A stretch of 64,000 bases of DNA, from assembly GCF_000017505.1 (NCBI RefSeq), contig NC_009675.1, forward strand, positions 5,150,501-5,214,500. Reading direction: 5' to 3'. The position numbers were made by a program, and so were the translations under genes. The notes beneath the pieces are model-generated. The model was given only the letters and a program-made list of their open reading frames with translations, was not told where the DNA came from and made no database searches. The DNA comes from Anaeromyxobacter sp. Fw109-5. GTDB taxonomy: Bacteria > Myxococcota > Myxococcia > Myxococcales > Anaeromyxobacteraceae. Positions 16,255 to 26,053 of the stretch are shown one piece after another. Positions within the stretch are counted from its first letter, which is position 1, and every line of letters begins with the position of its first letter.

Positions 16255-17583
16255 GTGCGGCCGAAGATTCTCCTCGTCGACGACAACGCCGAGCTGCTGT
16301 CCCTGCTGGCCCGCCTCATGGAAGCGGAGGGGTGGACCCCCGTCTCCGCCGGCAAGGGCCACACGGCCATCCGCAAGATCGCGGAGGAGAAGCCCGCCGC
16401 GGCCGTGGTCGACATCCTCCTGCCCGACATGATGGGCTACGACGTCGCGCACGCGCTGCGGAACGCGAAGGTGCCCTTCGTGTTCATGACCGGCGTGTTC
16501 AAGGGCGGCCGCGCGTCCACGGACGCCCGCTCGCAGCACGGCGCCGCGGCCTACTTCGAGAAGCCGTTCGAGGCCCGGCTGCTGGTCCAGGCGCTCCGCA
16601 CGCTCGTGCCGGCCTCGACCCCGGCCCCGGCGCGCGCGCCGCCTCCGCCGCCGCCCTCGCAGGCGAGCGACTTCGACGTGGAGGTCGCGGTCGAGGCCGA
16701 CGAGCCCCTCGAGCCGATGGAGCTCACCGGCAAGGTGGTCCTCACCGAGGACGGCAAGGTCTCGGCGGTGCTGCGCGGCGAGAAGGTCACCGCCGCGCCG
16801 GTCGGCGCCCCCGGGCGAACGCCGCCCCGCCCGCCGCCCGTGCCCGCGCGGCGGGCCGAGCCCCGCCCCCCACCCGACCTGTCGCGCACCGAGGGGAAGC
16901 TCGCGGACAACCTCCCCGACCTCATCACCGCGTTCCACCTCGCGCAGCAGACCGGCGAGCTGACCGTGCAGAAGGGCAAGGTCAAGAAGACCCTCTACTT
17001 CGAGAAGGGGCGTCCCTGCTTCGCCATCTCGAACCTGGTCACGGACCGGTTCGGGCCGTTCCTCGTGCGCGTCGGCAAGATCACCACCGCGCAGCTCGAG
17101 GAGTGCCAGGCCGAGGCGGACCGCACCGGACGTCGCGCGGGCGACATCCTCGTCGAGCTGAAGCTGCTCAAGGACACCGAGAAGCTCTACTACGTCGCCC
17201 AGCAGGTGAAGGCGATCGTCTACTCGGCGTTCGGCTGGGAGGAGGGCGAGTACCGGATGCACTTCGCCGATCGCGCGGCGCAGGAGGCGATCAAGATCGA
17301 TCTCCATCCGGCGAACCTCATCGTGCGCGGCGTGAAGAAGCTCTACAAGCCGGAGCGGCTCTACCGGCTGCTCTCGCCCGAGGAACGGCTCATCCCGAGC
17401 CCGCAGCCGGCGTACGGGCTGCACGAGGTGGAGCTCGAGCGCTGGGAGGCGGAGATCCTCCCCAAGGTCGACGGCACCCGCACCGTCGCCGAGCTCGTCC
17501 ACCTCTCGCAGCGGCCCGAGCACGTGGTGTACGGGTTCTTGTACGCGATGGTGGCGCTGAAGCTCCTCGACCGGACCGCCTGA
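16255..17583 (+). CDS. Response regulator with DUF4388 (PATAN-type) output
   Basis: A 442-residue protein. Residues 1-120 form a receiver domain with the acid pair D9-D10, phospho-acceptor D53 in VVDILLPDMMGYD, and Lys near 105 in YFEKPFE. A Pro/Ala linker follows (about 123-215). A DUF4388 domain comes next ('LPDLITAFHLAQQTGELTVQKGKVKKTLYFEKG', 'CFAISNLVTDRFG'). The rest is a helical C-terminal part with 'YYVAQQVKAIVYSAFGWEEGEYRMHF'. Such proteins are common in delta-proteobacteria and probably act by protein-protein contact, since no DNA-binding domain is visible. GTG start at 16255. No histidine kinase gene is adjacent. Confidence 0.85.
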   Translation: MRPKILLVDDNAELLSLLARLMEAEGWTPVSAGKGHTAIRKIAEEKPAAAVVDILLPDMMGYDVAHALRNAKVPFVFMTGVFKGGRASTDARSQHGAAAYFEKPFEARLLVQALRTLVPASTPAPARAPPPPPPSQASDFDVEVAVEADEPLEPMELTGKVVLTEDGKVSAVLRGEKVTAAPVGAPGRTPPRPPPVPARRAEPRPPPDLSRTEGKLADNLPDLITAFHLAQQTGELTVQKGKVKKTLYFEKGRPCFAISNLVTDRFGPFLVRVGKITTAQLEECQAEADRTGRRAGDILVELKLLKDTEKLYYVAQQVKAIVYSAFGWEEGEYRMHFADRAAQEAIKIDLHPANLIVRGVKKLYKPERLYRLLSPEERLIPSPQPAYGLHEVELERWEAEILPKVDGTRTVAELVHLSQRPEHVVYGFLYAMVALKLLDRTA

Positions 17584-17719
17584 CGGCCGCCTCGCCCGGA
17601 CGCCCGCTCGCCAGCCGGGTCTCCCACGATTACAGCCACCGCGACCCAGCGCCCGCTCCGCCGCCCGAGGGGGCGCGCCTCGTGGCGCTGCTGCCTATCG
17701 TTTTTGCGGAGCGCGGCGA

Positions 17720-18826
17720 ATGCACTTCTTGGATCTCTTCATCGGCGTCGCCATCCGCGGTCAGCGCTTCTTCGAGGACGGCTGGGGCGATCGCGCGATC
17801 TGCGACGCCACGGATCCCGAGGCGCTCCTGCGGCGACGGGCGAGGCCCATCGAGGTCCGTCTCGGTCCGGGCCGGCGGGCCCACTGCGGCGTGCTCCACG
17901 ACGGCATCTTCGAGAGCCCCGAGGAGCGCCTGCCCGCCTGCGCGCGCAGGGCGCGCATCCAGCTGCTCCTGCCGAAGGGACCGGTGCGCGGCGTGTACGT
18001 CCACCTCGCCGCCTCGGGCGACCAGGGGTTCGGGCTGCGGCTGCGGTTCGCGGAGCCGCTGCTCGCGAGCGGGGTCGGCGCCGTGGTGCTCGAGAACGCC
18101 TACTACGGCGGGCGGCGCCCGGAGCGACAGCGCGCGCACGCGCTCCGCTCGGTGTCGGACATGCACCTCATGGCGGCCGCCACCCTGCTCGAGGGCCGCG
18201 CCCTGCTGCGCTGGCTCCGGGACGAGCTCGGCGTCGGGCTCGTCGGAGTCACCGGCTACAGCATGGGCGGCCAGCTCGCGGCGATGGTCGGCGCGGCGAT
18301 GTCGTTCCCGGTCGCGGTGGTGCCGATCGCGCCCGCGTGCTCGCCGGACTCGGTCCTGCGCCAGGGGGTGCTCCGTCACGTCCCGTCCTGGCCGAAGCTC
18401 GCGGCGGAGGGCGAGGACGAGGCGGCCGTGCGCGAGGTGCTCCTCGGCCGCGCCTCCCGGTTCTCCGTGACCTGCCTGCCCGCGCCGGTCTATCCGGAGG
18501 CGGCCATCGTGGTGGGCACCGAGCGCGACGGCTTCGTGCCCCCCTCGGACATGCGGCGCATCGCGGAGTACTGGGGCGCCGAGCTGCGCTGGCTGCCGGC
18601 GGGCCACGTGAGCGCGCTGCTCCGCCACCGCGAGGCGATGCGGCAGGCCATGCTGGACGCGCTCGAGCGGCTCGAGGCCGCGCCGCTCCCGCGCCGCCGC
18701 GCTCGGCGCGAGCCGGGCGACTCCGCGAGGGAGACCCCCCCGGCCGTCCTCGGACGGCGCGAGCGGCCGCGCGGCGCGGCCATGCGGCACCGCCGGGCCG
18801 TGGCCCGGCGCCCCACGCGGCGCTGA
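17720..18826 (+). CDS. ABHD18-like alpha/beta hydrolase
   Basis: A 368-residue protein that matches the ABHD18 family over most of its length: 'VYVHLAASGDQGF', 'LENAYYGGRRPERQ', 'LRSVSDMHLMAAATLLEGRALLRWL' and the nucleophile elbow GVTGYSMGG (Ser near residue 182). A 'VVGTERDGFVPP' loop carries a likely acid residue and 'AGHVSALLRH' the likely catalytic His. The last 60 residues are Arg-rich and low-complexity. The function of the bacterial members is unknown, and a lipid or ester substrate is a guess. No signal peptide is evident. It is alone on this strand and converges with nagZ across a REP-like element. Confidence 0.72.
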   Translation: MHFLDLFIGVAIRGQRFFEDGWGDRAICDATDPEALLRRRARPIEVRLGPGRRAHCGVLHDGIFESPEERLPACARRARIQLLLPKGPVRGVYVHLAASGDQGFGLRLRFAEPLLASGVGAVVLENAYYGGRRPERQRAHALRSVSDMHLMAAATLLEGRALLRWLRDELGVGLVGVTGYSMGGQLAAMVGAAMSFPVAVVPIAPACSPDSVLRQGVLRHVPSWPKLAAEGEDEAAVREVLLGRASRFSVTCLPAPVYPEAAIVVGTERDGFVPPSDMRRIAEYWGAELRWLPAGHVSALLRHREAMRQAMLDALERLEAAPLPRRRARREPGDSARETPPAVLGRRERPRGAAMRHRRAVARRPTRR

Positions 18827-18839
18827 GCGCCTCCAGCCC

Positions 18840-18872
18840 CGCTCGTGCTGAGCCTGTCGAAGCACGTGCGGG
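18840..18872. repeat. REP-like palindrome, copy 1
   Basis: An imperfect inverted repeat CTCGTGCT...AGCACGTG around the conserved core GAGCCTGTCGA. It lies between the convergent hydrolase and nagZ genes, where it may act as a terminator. Confidence 0.75.
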
Positions 18873-18885
18873 AATTGGACCGTCG

Positions 18886-19983
18886 CTACGCGACCGTCGG
18901 ATCGTTCCCCGTGGTGATCCGCGGGATGCGCGCGGCGGTGGCGAGGTGCGCGCGCGAGCGGAGCCGGGCGCGGAGCTCGCGCGGATCGGGGGCGGGCCCG
19001 GCGTAGGAGAGGAGCCGCGCGACGCGCGCCCGGGCCTCCTCCAGCCGCGCGCGCGGGATGCGGCCGTCCTCGACCGCCGCGCGCACCAGGTCGATGGCGC
19101 GGTGCTGCAGGGCGGTGGTGTGGCAGACGAGGATGGCGTCCACGCCGGCCGTGACCGCGCCGGGCGCGGCCTCCTCCAGCGGGAAGTGCTCGGCGACGGC
19201 CTTCATCTCGAGGTCGTCGGAGATCGCGCAGCCCTGGAAGCCCACGCGCTCGCGCAGGAGCCGCATCACCTCGGGTGAGAGCGTCGCCGGCCGGCGCGGG
19301 TCGAGCGCCTCGAACACCACGTGCGCGGTCATCATCGAGGCCACGCCCGCGCGCGCGAGCGCCCGGAACGGCAGCAGCTCCACCTCCTCGAGCCGCGCGA
19401 GCGGGTGGGGCAGGCGCGGCAGGTCCTTGTGCGAGTCCTGGCTCGTGTCGCCGTGGCCGGGGAAGTGCTTCGCGCAGGCGGCGACGCCCTCGGACTGCAG
19501 CCCCGCCGCGAGCGCGGCGCCGAGGCGCGCCACGGTCTCGGGGTCGCGCGAGAAGGCGCGATCGCCGATGACCGGATTCGCCGGGTTCGTGTCCACGTCC
19601 ACGATGGGCGCGTAGTCCTGGTCCACGCCGACCGCGCGCAGCTCGCGGCCCAGCAGCGCGCCCACCTCGCGCGCGAGCCCCTCGTCCCCCGCGTCCCCCA
19701 CCGCCCGCATCGGCGGCAGCTCGGTGAACCCCTGCGGCTCGCGCAGGCGGGCCACCCGGCCGCCCTCCTGATCGATGGAGACGAGGAGGGGGCGGCCCGC
19801 CGCGCCCTTCAGGGCGGCGACGAGCTCCGCCACCTGCTCCGCGCTCTCCACGTTGCGCCCGAACAGGATGACGCCGTACACGCCGCGCCGGATCAGCTCC
19901 AGCACCTCCGGGGACGGGGTCTTGCCGTGGAAGCCGACGCAGAACAGGCCGGCGACGTCGCGATCGAGCGTGGAGACGGGCAC
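18886..19983 (-). CDS. nagZ: Beta-N-acetylhexosaminidase NagZ (GH3)
   Basis: A 365-residue GH3 enzyme that removes N-acetylglucosamine from peptidoglycan-derived muropeptides in the cytoplasm. The diagnostic KHFPGHGDT motif is at residues 172-180, with DQEGGRV at 71-77 and the nucleophile region 'AISDDLEMKAV' further on. It has no signal peptide, as expected for NagZ. It is somewhat longer than the enterobacterial protein at the C-terminus. It is the last gene of the block starting at 29337 but is 55 bases from the preceding gene, so it may have its own promoter. Confidence 0.93.
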   Translation of the reverse strand: MPVSTLDRDVAGLFCVGFHGKTPSPEVLELIRRGVYGVILFGRNVESAEQVAELVAALKGAAGRPLLVSIDQEGGRVARLREPQGFTELPPMRAVGDAGDEGLAREVGALLGRELRAVGVDQDYAPIVDVDTNPANPVIGDRAFSRDPETVARLGAALAAGLQSEGVAACAKHFPGHGDTSQDSHKDLPRLPHPLARLEEVELLPFRALARAGVASMMTAHVVFEALDPRRPATLSPEVMRLLRERVGFQGCAISDDLEMKAVAEHFPLEEAAPGAVTAGVDAILVCHTTALQHRAIDLVRAAVEDGRIPRARLEEARARVARLLSYAGPAPDPRELRARLRSRAHLATAARIPRITTGNDPTVA

Positions 19984-20038
19984 CGCGCCATCCTAGCCAC
20001 GGCGGGGCCGCGGGCAAGATGCCCCGGCACGGGCCCCC

Positions 20039-22197
20039 TCACCTGCCGCTGATGAGCAGCCCCTCCAGGAAGAACGCGCCGAGGGCGAGGGCGAGGAGGA
20101 TGGACCAGAGCGGGATGGCCCGGCCCCCGCCGGCGGCCTGCGCGTCCCCCTCCACCTTCGCGTGCTTGGCGCCGCCGAAGTACGCGGTCAGCTCGGCCGG
20201 CTCGACGCGCCGGGTGTCGGACTCGCGCGGATCCGGTGAGACCGAGAACGCGAGGCGCGGCTCGACGCGCGGCTCGCCTCTGCCCTGCGCCTGCACCTTC
20301 ACCTGCCACAGGCCAGGCTCGCCCGGCGTGAGCACGAGCCCCCCGCGCTCGCCCTCGCGCAGCCCCATCCGCTCGAGCTCCGCCTCGCCGCGCTCGCGGC
20401 CGTCCGGACCCACGAGCGCGACGAGCCGCTCGCCGGGCTCCGGCCGGATCGTCCGCTGCGCTCCGACCGCGAGCGCCGGCTCGCGCCGCTCCTCCAGCCC
20501 GCCCGCCAGGAAGCCGGCGAACCGCTGCATCGCGGGGAGGAAGCTCGTGCGGATCGGCCAGTCGGTCCAGTCGCGGTCGGCGCTGGAGGTGAAGAGCAGG
20601 ACCCGCCCCCGGCCGCGCCGTCCCTCCACCAGCGCGGGCGAGCCGTCGTCGAAGCTCGCGAGCACGCGCGGCGGCGCGCCCTTCGGCCCCGGCTTCGCGA
20701 GCACGTAGCGGAAGGTGCGCGTGCCGAGGAGGCCCTCGCGCGCCTCGCCCTGGAAGACCGACAGCGCCGGGTGATCCCAGGCCACGTCCGCGAAGCGCGC
20801 CGCCCTCGACGCCCCCTCGGCGGGCTGGGCGGCGGTCTTCACGACGTGGAGCGGCATCGGGAGGAGCTTCGCCAGCTCGCGGTCGTAGGCCTCGGGATCG
20901 ACCTGGTCGCCGAGCGCGACGAAGAGGCCGCCGCCGTTCTCCACGAAGCGCTCGAGCTCCGCCGCCTTCGGGCCGACGCCCCGCACGTTGAGGAGGAACA
21001 CCACGTCGTACTTCGAGAGGTCCTCGGCGGGGAACGCGTCGGCGTCCACGAGCTTCGGCCGGACCGGCGACGCGGGCGAGGCGAGCGCCGACTCCACGAA
21101 GTAGGCCTCGTCGCGGTAGCGCACCGGCGAGGGCGCGCCGTCCACCACGAGCGCCCGCACCTCGCGCGGCACGACGAGCGTCACGGCGCGCGCGTCGTCG
21201 AGGGGGAGCGGATCCTCGGGCAGCGCGACCTGGAGCACCGCCGGCCCCCCCTGCGGGAAGGCGTGGGAGAGCCCCTTGCGGACGGTGCCGCCGGCGGGGA
21301 GATCGACGAAGGCGCGGATGGCGACCTTGGCGGCCGGCCCGGCGCCGGCCGAGAGCTGGAGCGGCACGTCCTTCCGCGCCGCGCCCTCCGCGCTCGACAC
21401 CACCGCGGTGACCCGGTAGCCGCGCGGGCCGGCGGCGGGATCCGGCTCCGCGTCGAGGCCGACCACCGCCAGGTTCGGCAGCGCCGCGCCGCGCGCGGCG
21501 TCCTGGACCGTCACCTCGGGGAGGACGCGCCCCTCCGGCCCCTCGAGGGCGGGCGGCGGCGCGTCGAGCCTCCAGGCGCTGGCCGCGAGGTCGGTCGCCA
21601 CCACCACGTGCTTGCCCAGCCCGGCCTGCGCCTCGGCGCTCGCCAGGGCGCGCACCGCCGCCCCCACGCAGGCGCTGAGGTCGGAGTGGCCCGCCCAGGC
21701 CTCGGCGCGCTCGAGCGCGGTGCGCACCGCGGCGCGGTCGAACCCGGGCGGCTCCGCGACGGGGGTGCCGCCGCCGCAGACGATCGCGGTGGCGGGCTCG
21801 TCGGGCCCGAGCGCCGCGAGGGCGCCGAGCGCGTCGGCGCGGGCGCGCTCGAACAGCGCGCGGCCGTCGAGCCGGTAGCGCATGGAGCCCGAGGCGTCGA
21901 GCACGATCGCGGTCGCCTTCGGCCCCTCGGCCACCGCGGCGATCGCCTCGCCGGGCCGCTCGGCGCGCGGCCGCGCGATGGCGAGGGCGGCGGCGGCGAG
22001 CAGCAGCGTACGCGCGGTGAAGAGGAGCACCTTGCGGATGCGCAGGCGGCGCTGCGTCTCGCGGCGCGCGCGGAGGATGAAGTCGATGGCCGGGAACGGC
22101 GTCGGCCGCGGGCGGCGGCGGAAGAACAGGTGGATCGCGAGCGGGATGGCCGCCGCGAGCAGCCCCCAGAGCAGCGCGGGGTTCAGGAAGCCGAAGC

Positions 22198-22201
<4 letters not shown>
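20039..22201 (-). CDS. BatA-type membrane protein with VWA domain
   Basis: A 720-residue membrane protein. The N-terminal 'FLNPALLWGLLAAAIPLAIHLFFRRRPRPTPFPAIDFI' is the BatA aerotolerance N-terminal domain with two membrane segments (about 8-27 and 58-80). A VWA-like domain follows with the metal-site motif DASGSM near residue 110. A large Gly/Ala/Pro-rich periplasmic part follows, with a glutamine-amidotransferase-like 'DVVFLLNVRG...ELERFVENGGGLFVALGD' segment. A last helix closes the protein (about 700-716). Its ATG overlaps the DUF58 stop in an ATGA. MoxR/DUF58/BatA sets are thought to act in envelope stress or protein assembly, and this set is complete. Confidence 0.85.
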
Positions 22202-23127
<926 letters not shown>

Positions 23128-23220
23128 TCTTCCCCCGAGCTCGTCGAGGGGTCAGGGTGAGCGGATTCTCGCCGGTGCTCGTCGTCCGGCTCGCGATGTC
23201 GTGGCAGGACTCGCTTTCCC

Positions 23221-23252
23221 CGCTCGTGCTGAGCCTGTCGAAGCACGAGCGG
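23221..23252. repeat. REP-like palindrome, copy 2
   Basis: A 32-base copy with near-perfect arms CGCTCGTGCT and AGCACGAGCG around GAGCCTGTCGA. It lies between moxR and the DUF58 gene. A more degenerate relative can be made out at about 23133-23164. Confidence 0.85.
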
Positions 23253-23265
23253 AACTCGGGCCCCC

Positions 23266-24282
<1,017 letters not shown>

Positions 24283-24296
24283 GTCCCCATCCAGAA

Positions 24297-24325
24297 TCGT
24301 GCTTCGACAGGCTCAGCACGAGCGG
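24297..24325. repeat. REP-like palindrome, copy 3 (inverted)
   Basis: The element lies in the opposite orientation (TCGACAGGCTC core) just upstream of the moxR start codon. Confidence 0.8.
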
Positions 24326-24342
24326 TCAACGACCGCGCGGAT

Positions 24343-24373
24343 CCGCTCACCCTGAGCCTGGCGAAGGGTGAGC
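24343..24373. repeat. REP-like palindrome, copy 4
   Basis: A copy with arms CGCTCACCCT and AGGGTGAGC around GAGCCTGGCGA. It lies 20 bases from copy 3 in inverted orientation, and together they form a REP pair between the peptidase gene and moxR. Confidence 0.75.
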
Positions 24374-24391
24374 CTCTCGGACCCGAGCGGT

Positions 24392-26053
24392 TCACGGCGT
24401 CTCCCCCGCGAGTATCCGCGCAAACCGCTCCTCCCGCGACGCGCCGCCCGGGTCGCCGGTCGCGGCGAGCGCCTTGGCGAGCCCGGCGTGGATCTCGGGG
24501 TCGAAGGGATCCTGGCGGTTCGCGACGAGCAGGTGCTCGCGCGCGCCCGCGAAGTCTTCGCGGCCGAGGAGGATGCGGGCGAGCCGCACGTGGAGGGCGG
24601 CGTAGTCGGGGCTCCAGCCGATCGCCTCCCTCAGGACGCGCTCGGCCTCGGCGTTCGCGCCGGACATCATCGCCGCGAGCGCGTACTGGTTCGAGAGGAT
24701 CGGGATCCGCGCCCCGACCCGCTGCACCGCCTTGCCGTACTCGATCCGCGCCGCCGTCCACTTGCCGCGCGTGCGCATGATCTCGCCGAGCCGCGCGAAC
24801 CCGCGGGCGCGCTCGTCCGGGATCTCCGCCCACTCCGCCCACTGGCCCGCCTGCCTGGGGTCGTCGCGGAAGCGGAGCTTCGCGAGCGCGTGATCGCCGC
24901 CGCGTGGCAGCGGGCGGGCCGACATGTGGCGCCGCCACTCCGCCAGAAAGCGCGGGAAGGGGGCGCCGAGCGCGCGCGCCACGGCGGCCTCGGTCTCCGC
25001 CCCCTCGCCGAGGAGGTCGAGGACGCGCGGCACCACCGCCGCGCCCTTCCGCTGCACCAGGTACTCGATGGCGAGCGCCACCTGCGCGTAGGCGAGGGCG
25101 GCGCGCTCCTGCGAGGGCAGCTTGGCCAGCGACGGGTGCATCTCCTCGAAGGTGACGAGCGTGTTCGTCTGCACGGCGTCGCGCACGAGCGCCGCGGCGA
25201 CCGGCGAGATGGGCTCGCCCCCGCCGCGCCAGTCGTCCTCGAACCACTTGGCGAGCCCCTCCTGCAGCCAGATGGGCGCGCGGTTCCGCGACTTCAGCGT
25301 GAGGACGTGGTGCGTGTACTCGTGCGCCGCGGTGTCGAGCCAGTCGTAGCCCTTGAGCAGCGCCTTGGGCGACAGGAGCATGAGCTTGTTGAACTTGCAG
25401 ACCGCCACCGTGCCCGAGGTGCGGATCTCCTCCTCGGTCAGGGTGGAGACCTTCGCGAGCTCCTTCACGTCGCTCACGATCTCGACGGAGAGCCGGTCCT
25501 CCGGCGTGAAGGCGAGGCTCCGCGCGAGGGTCGCCCGCTGCTTCTCGAGCGCGTCCACGAGGTACGGCACGAGCACCTCGTCCTTGCCCTTCGGATGCGA
25601 GACGACGAAGTGCTCGGCCTCGAAGCGCGCGTCGTCCTTCGTGACCTCGAGCGCCGCCTTCGCGAGCGCGAGGTAGCCGGCGGGATCCCCGAGGCCGGAG
25701 GACTCGATGAGCGGCACCGCCTCGCCGTAGCGCTGCTCGTAGAAGCGCAGGATCCCGGCGGCGAGCCGGACCGCCGGCTCCTCGGGGTCGTCGGCGAGGA
25801 GCGGCTCGAGGATGGCGCGCGCGCCCCGCACGTCCTCGTCGGCGAGCGTGCGGAGGGCGGCGGAGATCTGGTCGGGCAGCTCGCCCTTCGGCCGCGGCAC
25901 GCGCGTGGGCGGGGCGTGCGGGGTGACGTTCTGGCGGGTACCCCCGGCCCGCTCGCCCTGAGCCTGTCGAAGGGCGAGCGGCTCGCGCGGAGCCGTCTCG
26001 GCGGAGGCGGGCACCGCGAGCACCAGCGCGAGCGCGAGCGCCACCCGGATCAC
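24392..26053 (-). CDS. Secreted HExxH (peptidase MA-like) protein with TPR
   Basis: A 553-residue protein with a signal peptide (about residues 1-18, cut at ASA). Helical repeats follow ('ILEPLLADDPEEPAVRLAAGILRFYEQRYGEAVPLIE'). The metallopeptidase motif HEYTH is at 244-248, with a downstream 'PIWLQEGLAKWFED' supplying the third ligand Glu, as in gluzincins of the peptidase MA type. More TPR-like helices make up the C-terminal third. The GTG at 26053 overlaps the upstream stop by four bases. Residues 26-35 (LALRQAQGER), just after the signal peptide, are encoded by a REP-like element. Substrate unknown; co-transcription with the DUF4175 gene is likely. Confidence 0.8.
   Translation of the reverse strand: MIRVALALALVLAVPASAETAPREPLALRQAQGERAGGTRQNVTPHAPPTRVPRPKGELPDQISAALRTLADEDVRGARAILEPLLADDPEEPAVRLAAGILRFYEQRYGEAVPLIESSGLGDPAGYLALAKAALEVTKDDARFEAEHFVVSHPKGKDEVLVPYLVDALEKQRATLARSLAFTPEDRLSVEIVSDVKELAKVSTLTEEEIRTSGTVAVCKFNKLMLLSPKALLKGYDWLDTAAHEYTHHVLTLKSRNRAPIWLQEGLAKWFEDDWRGGGEPISPVAAALVRDAVQTNTLVTFEEMHPSLAKLPSQERAALAYAQVALAIEYLVQRKGAAVVPRVLDLLGEGAETEAAVARALGAPFPRFLAEWRRHMSARPLPRGGDHALAKLRFRDDPRQAGQWAEWAEIPDERARGFARLGEIMRTRGKWTAARIEYGKAVQRVGARIPILSNQYALAAMMSGANAEAERVLREAIGWSPDYAALHVRLARILLGREDFAGAREHLLVANRQDPFDPEIHAGLAKALAATGDPGGASREERFARILAGETP
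25950..25981. repeat. REP-like palindrome, copy 5, inside the peptidase gene
   Basis: A full 32-base copy (arms CGCTCGCCCT / AGGGCGAGCG) lies within the coding sequence, in frame and just past the signal-peptide region. It encodes part of the LALRQAQGER stretch. Confidence 0.88.

Noticed and set aside
14911-17523. Very long upstream extension of livH (a frame of about 1180 codons)
   Set aside because: The extension is antisense or out of frame to livK and to the response-regulator gene and is low-complexity. LivH homology starts at 14910.
16217-18470. Alternative plus-strand frames over the response-regulator and hydrolase genes
   Set aside because: They are out-of-frame readings rich in Arg and Ala; the in-frame products have clear receiver, DUF4388 and hydrolase motifs.
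17630-20017. Minus-strand frame joining the hydrolase antisense to nagZ
   Set aside because: Only the intact nagZ frame (18886-19983) shows family motifs; this one is a shadow frame.
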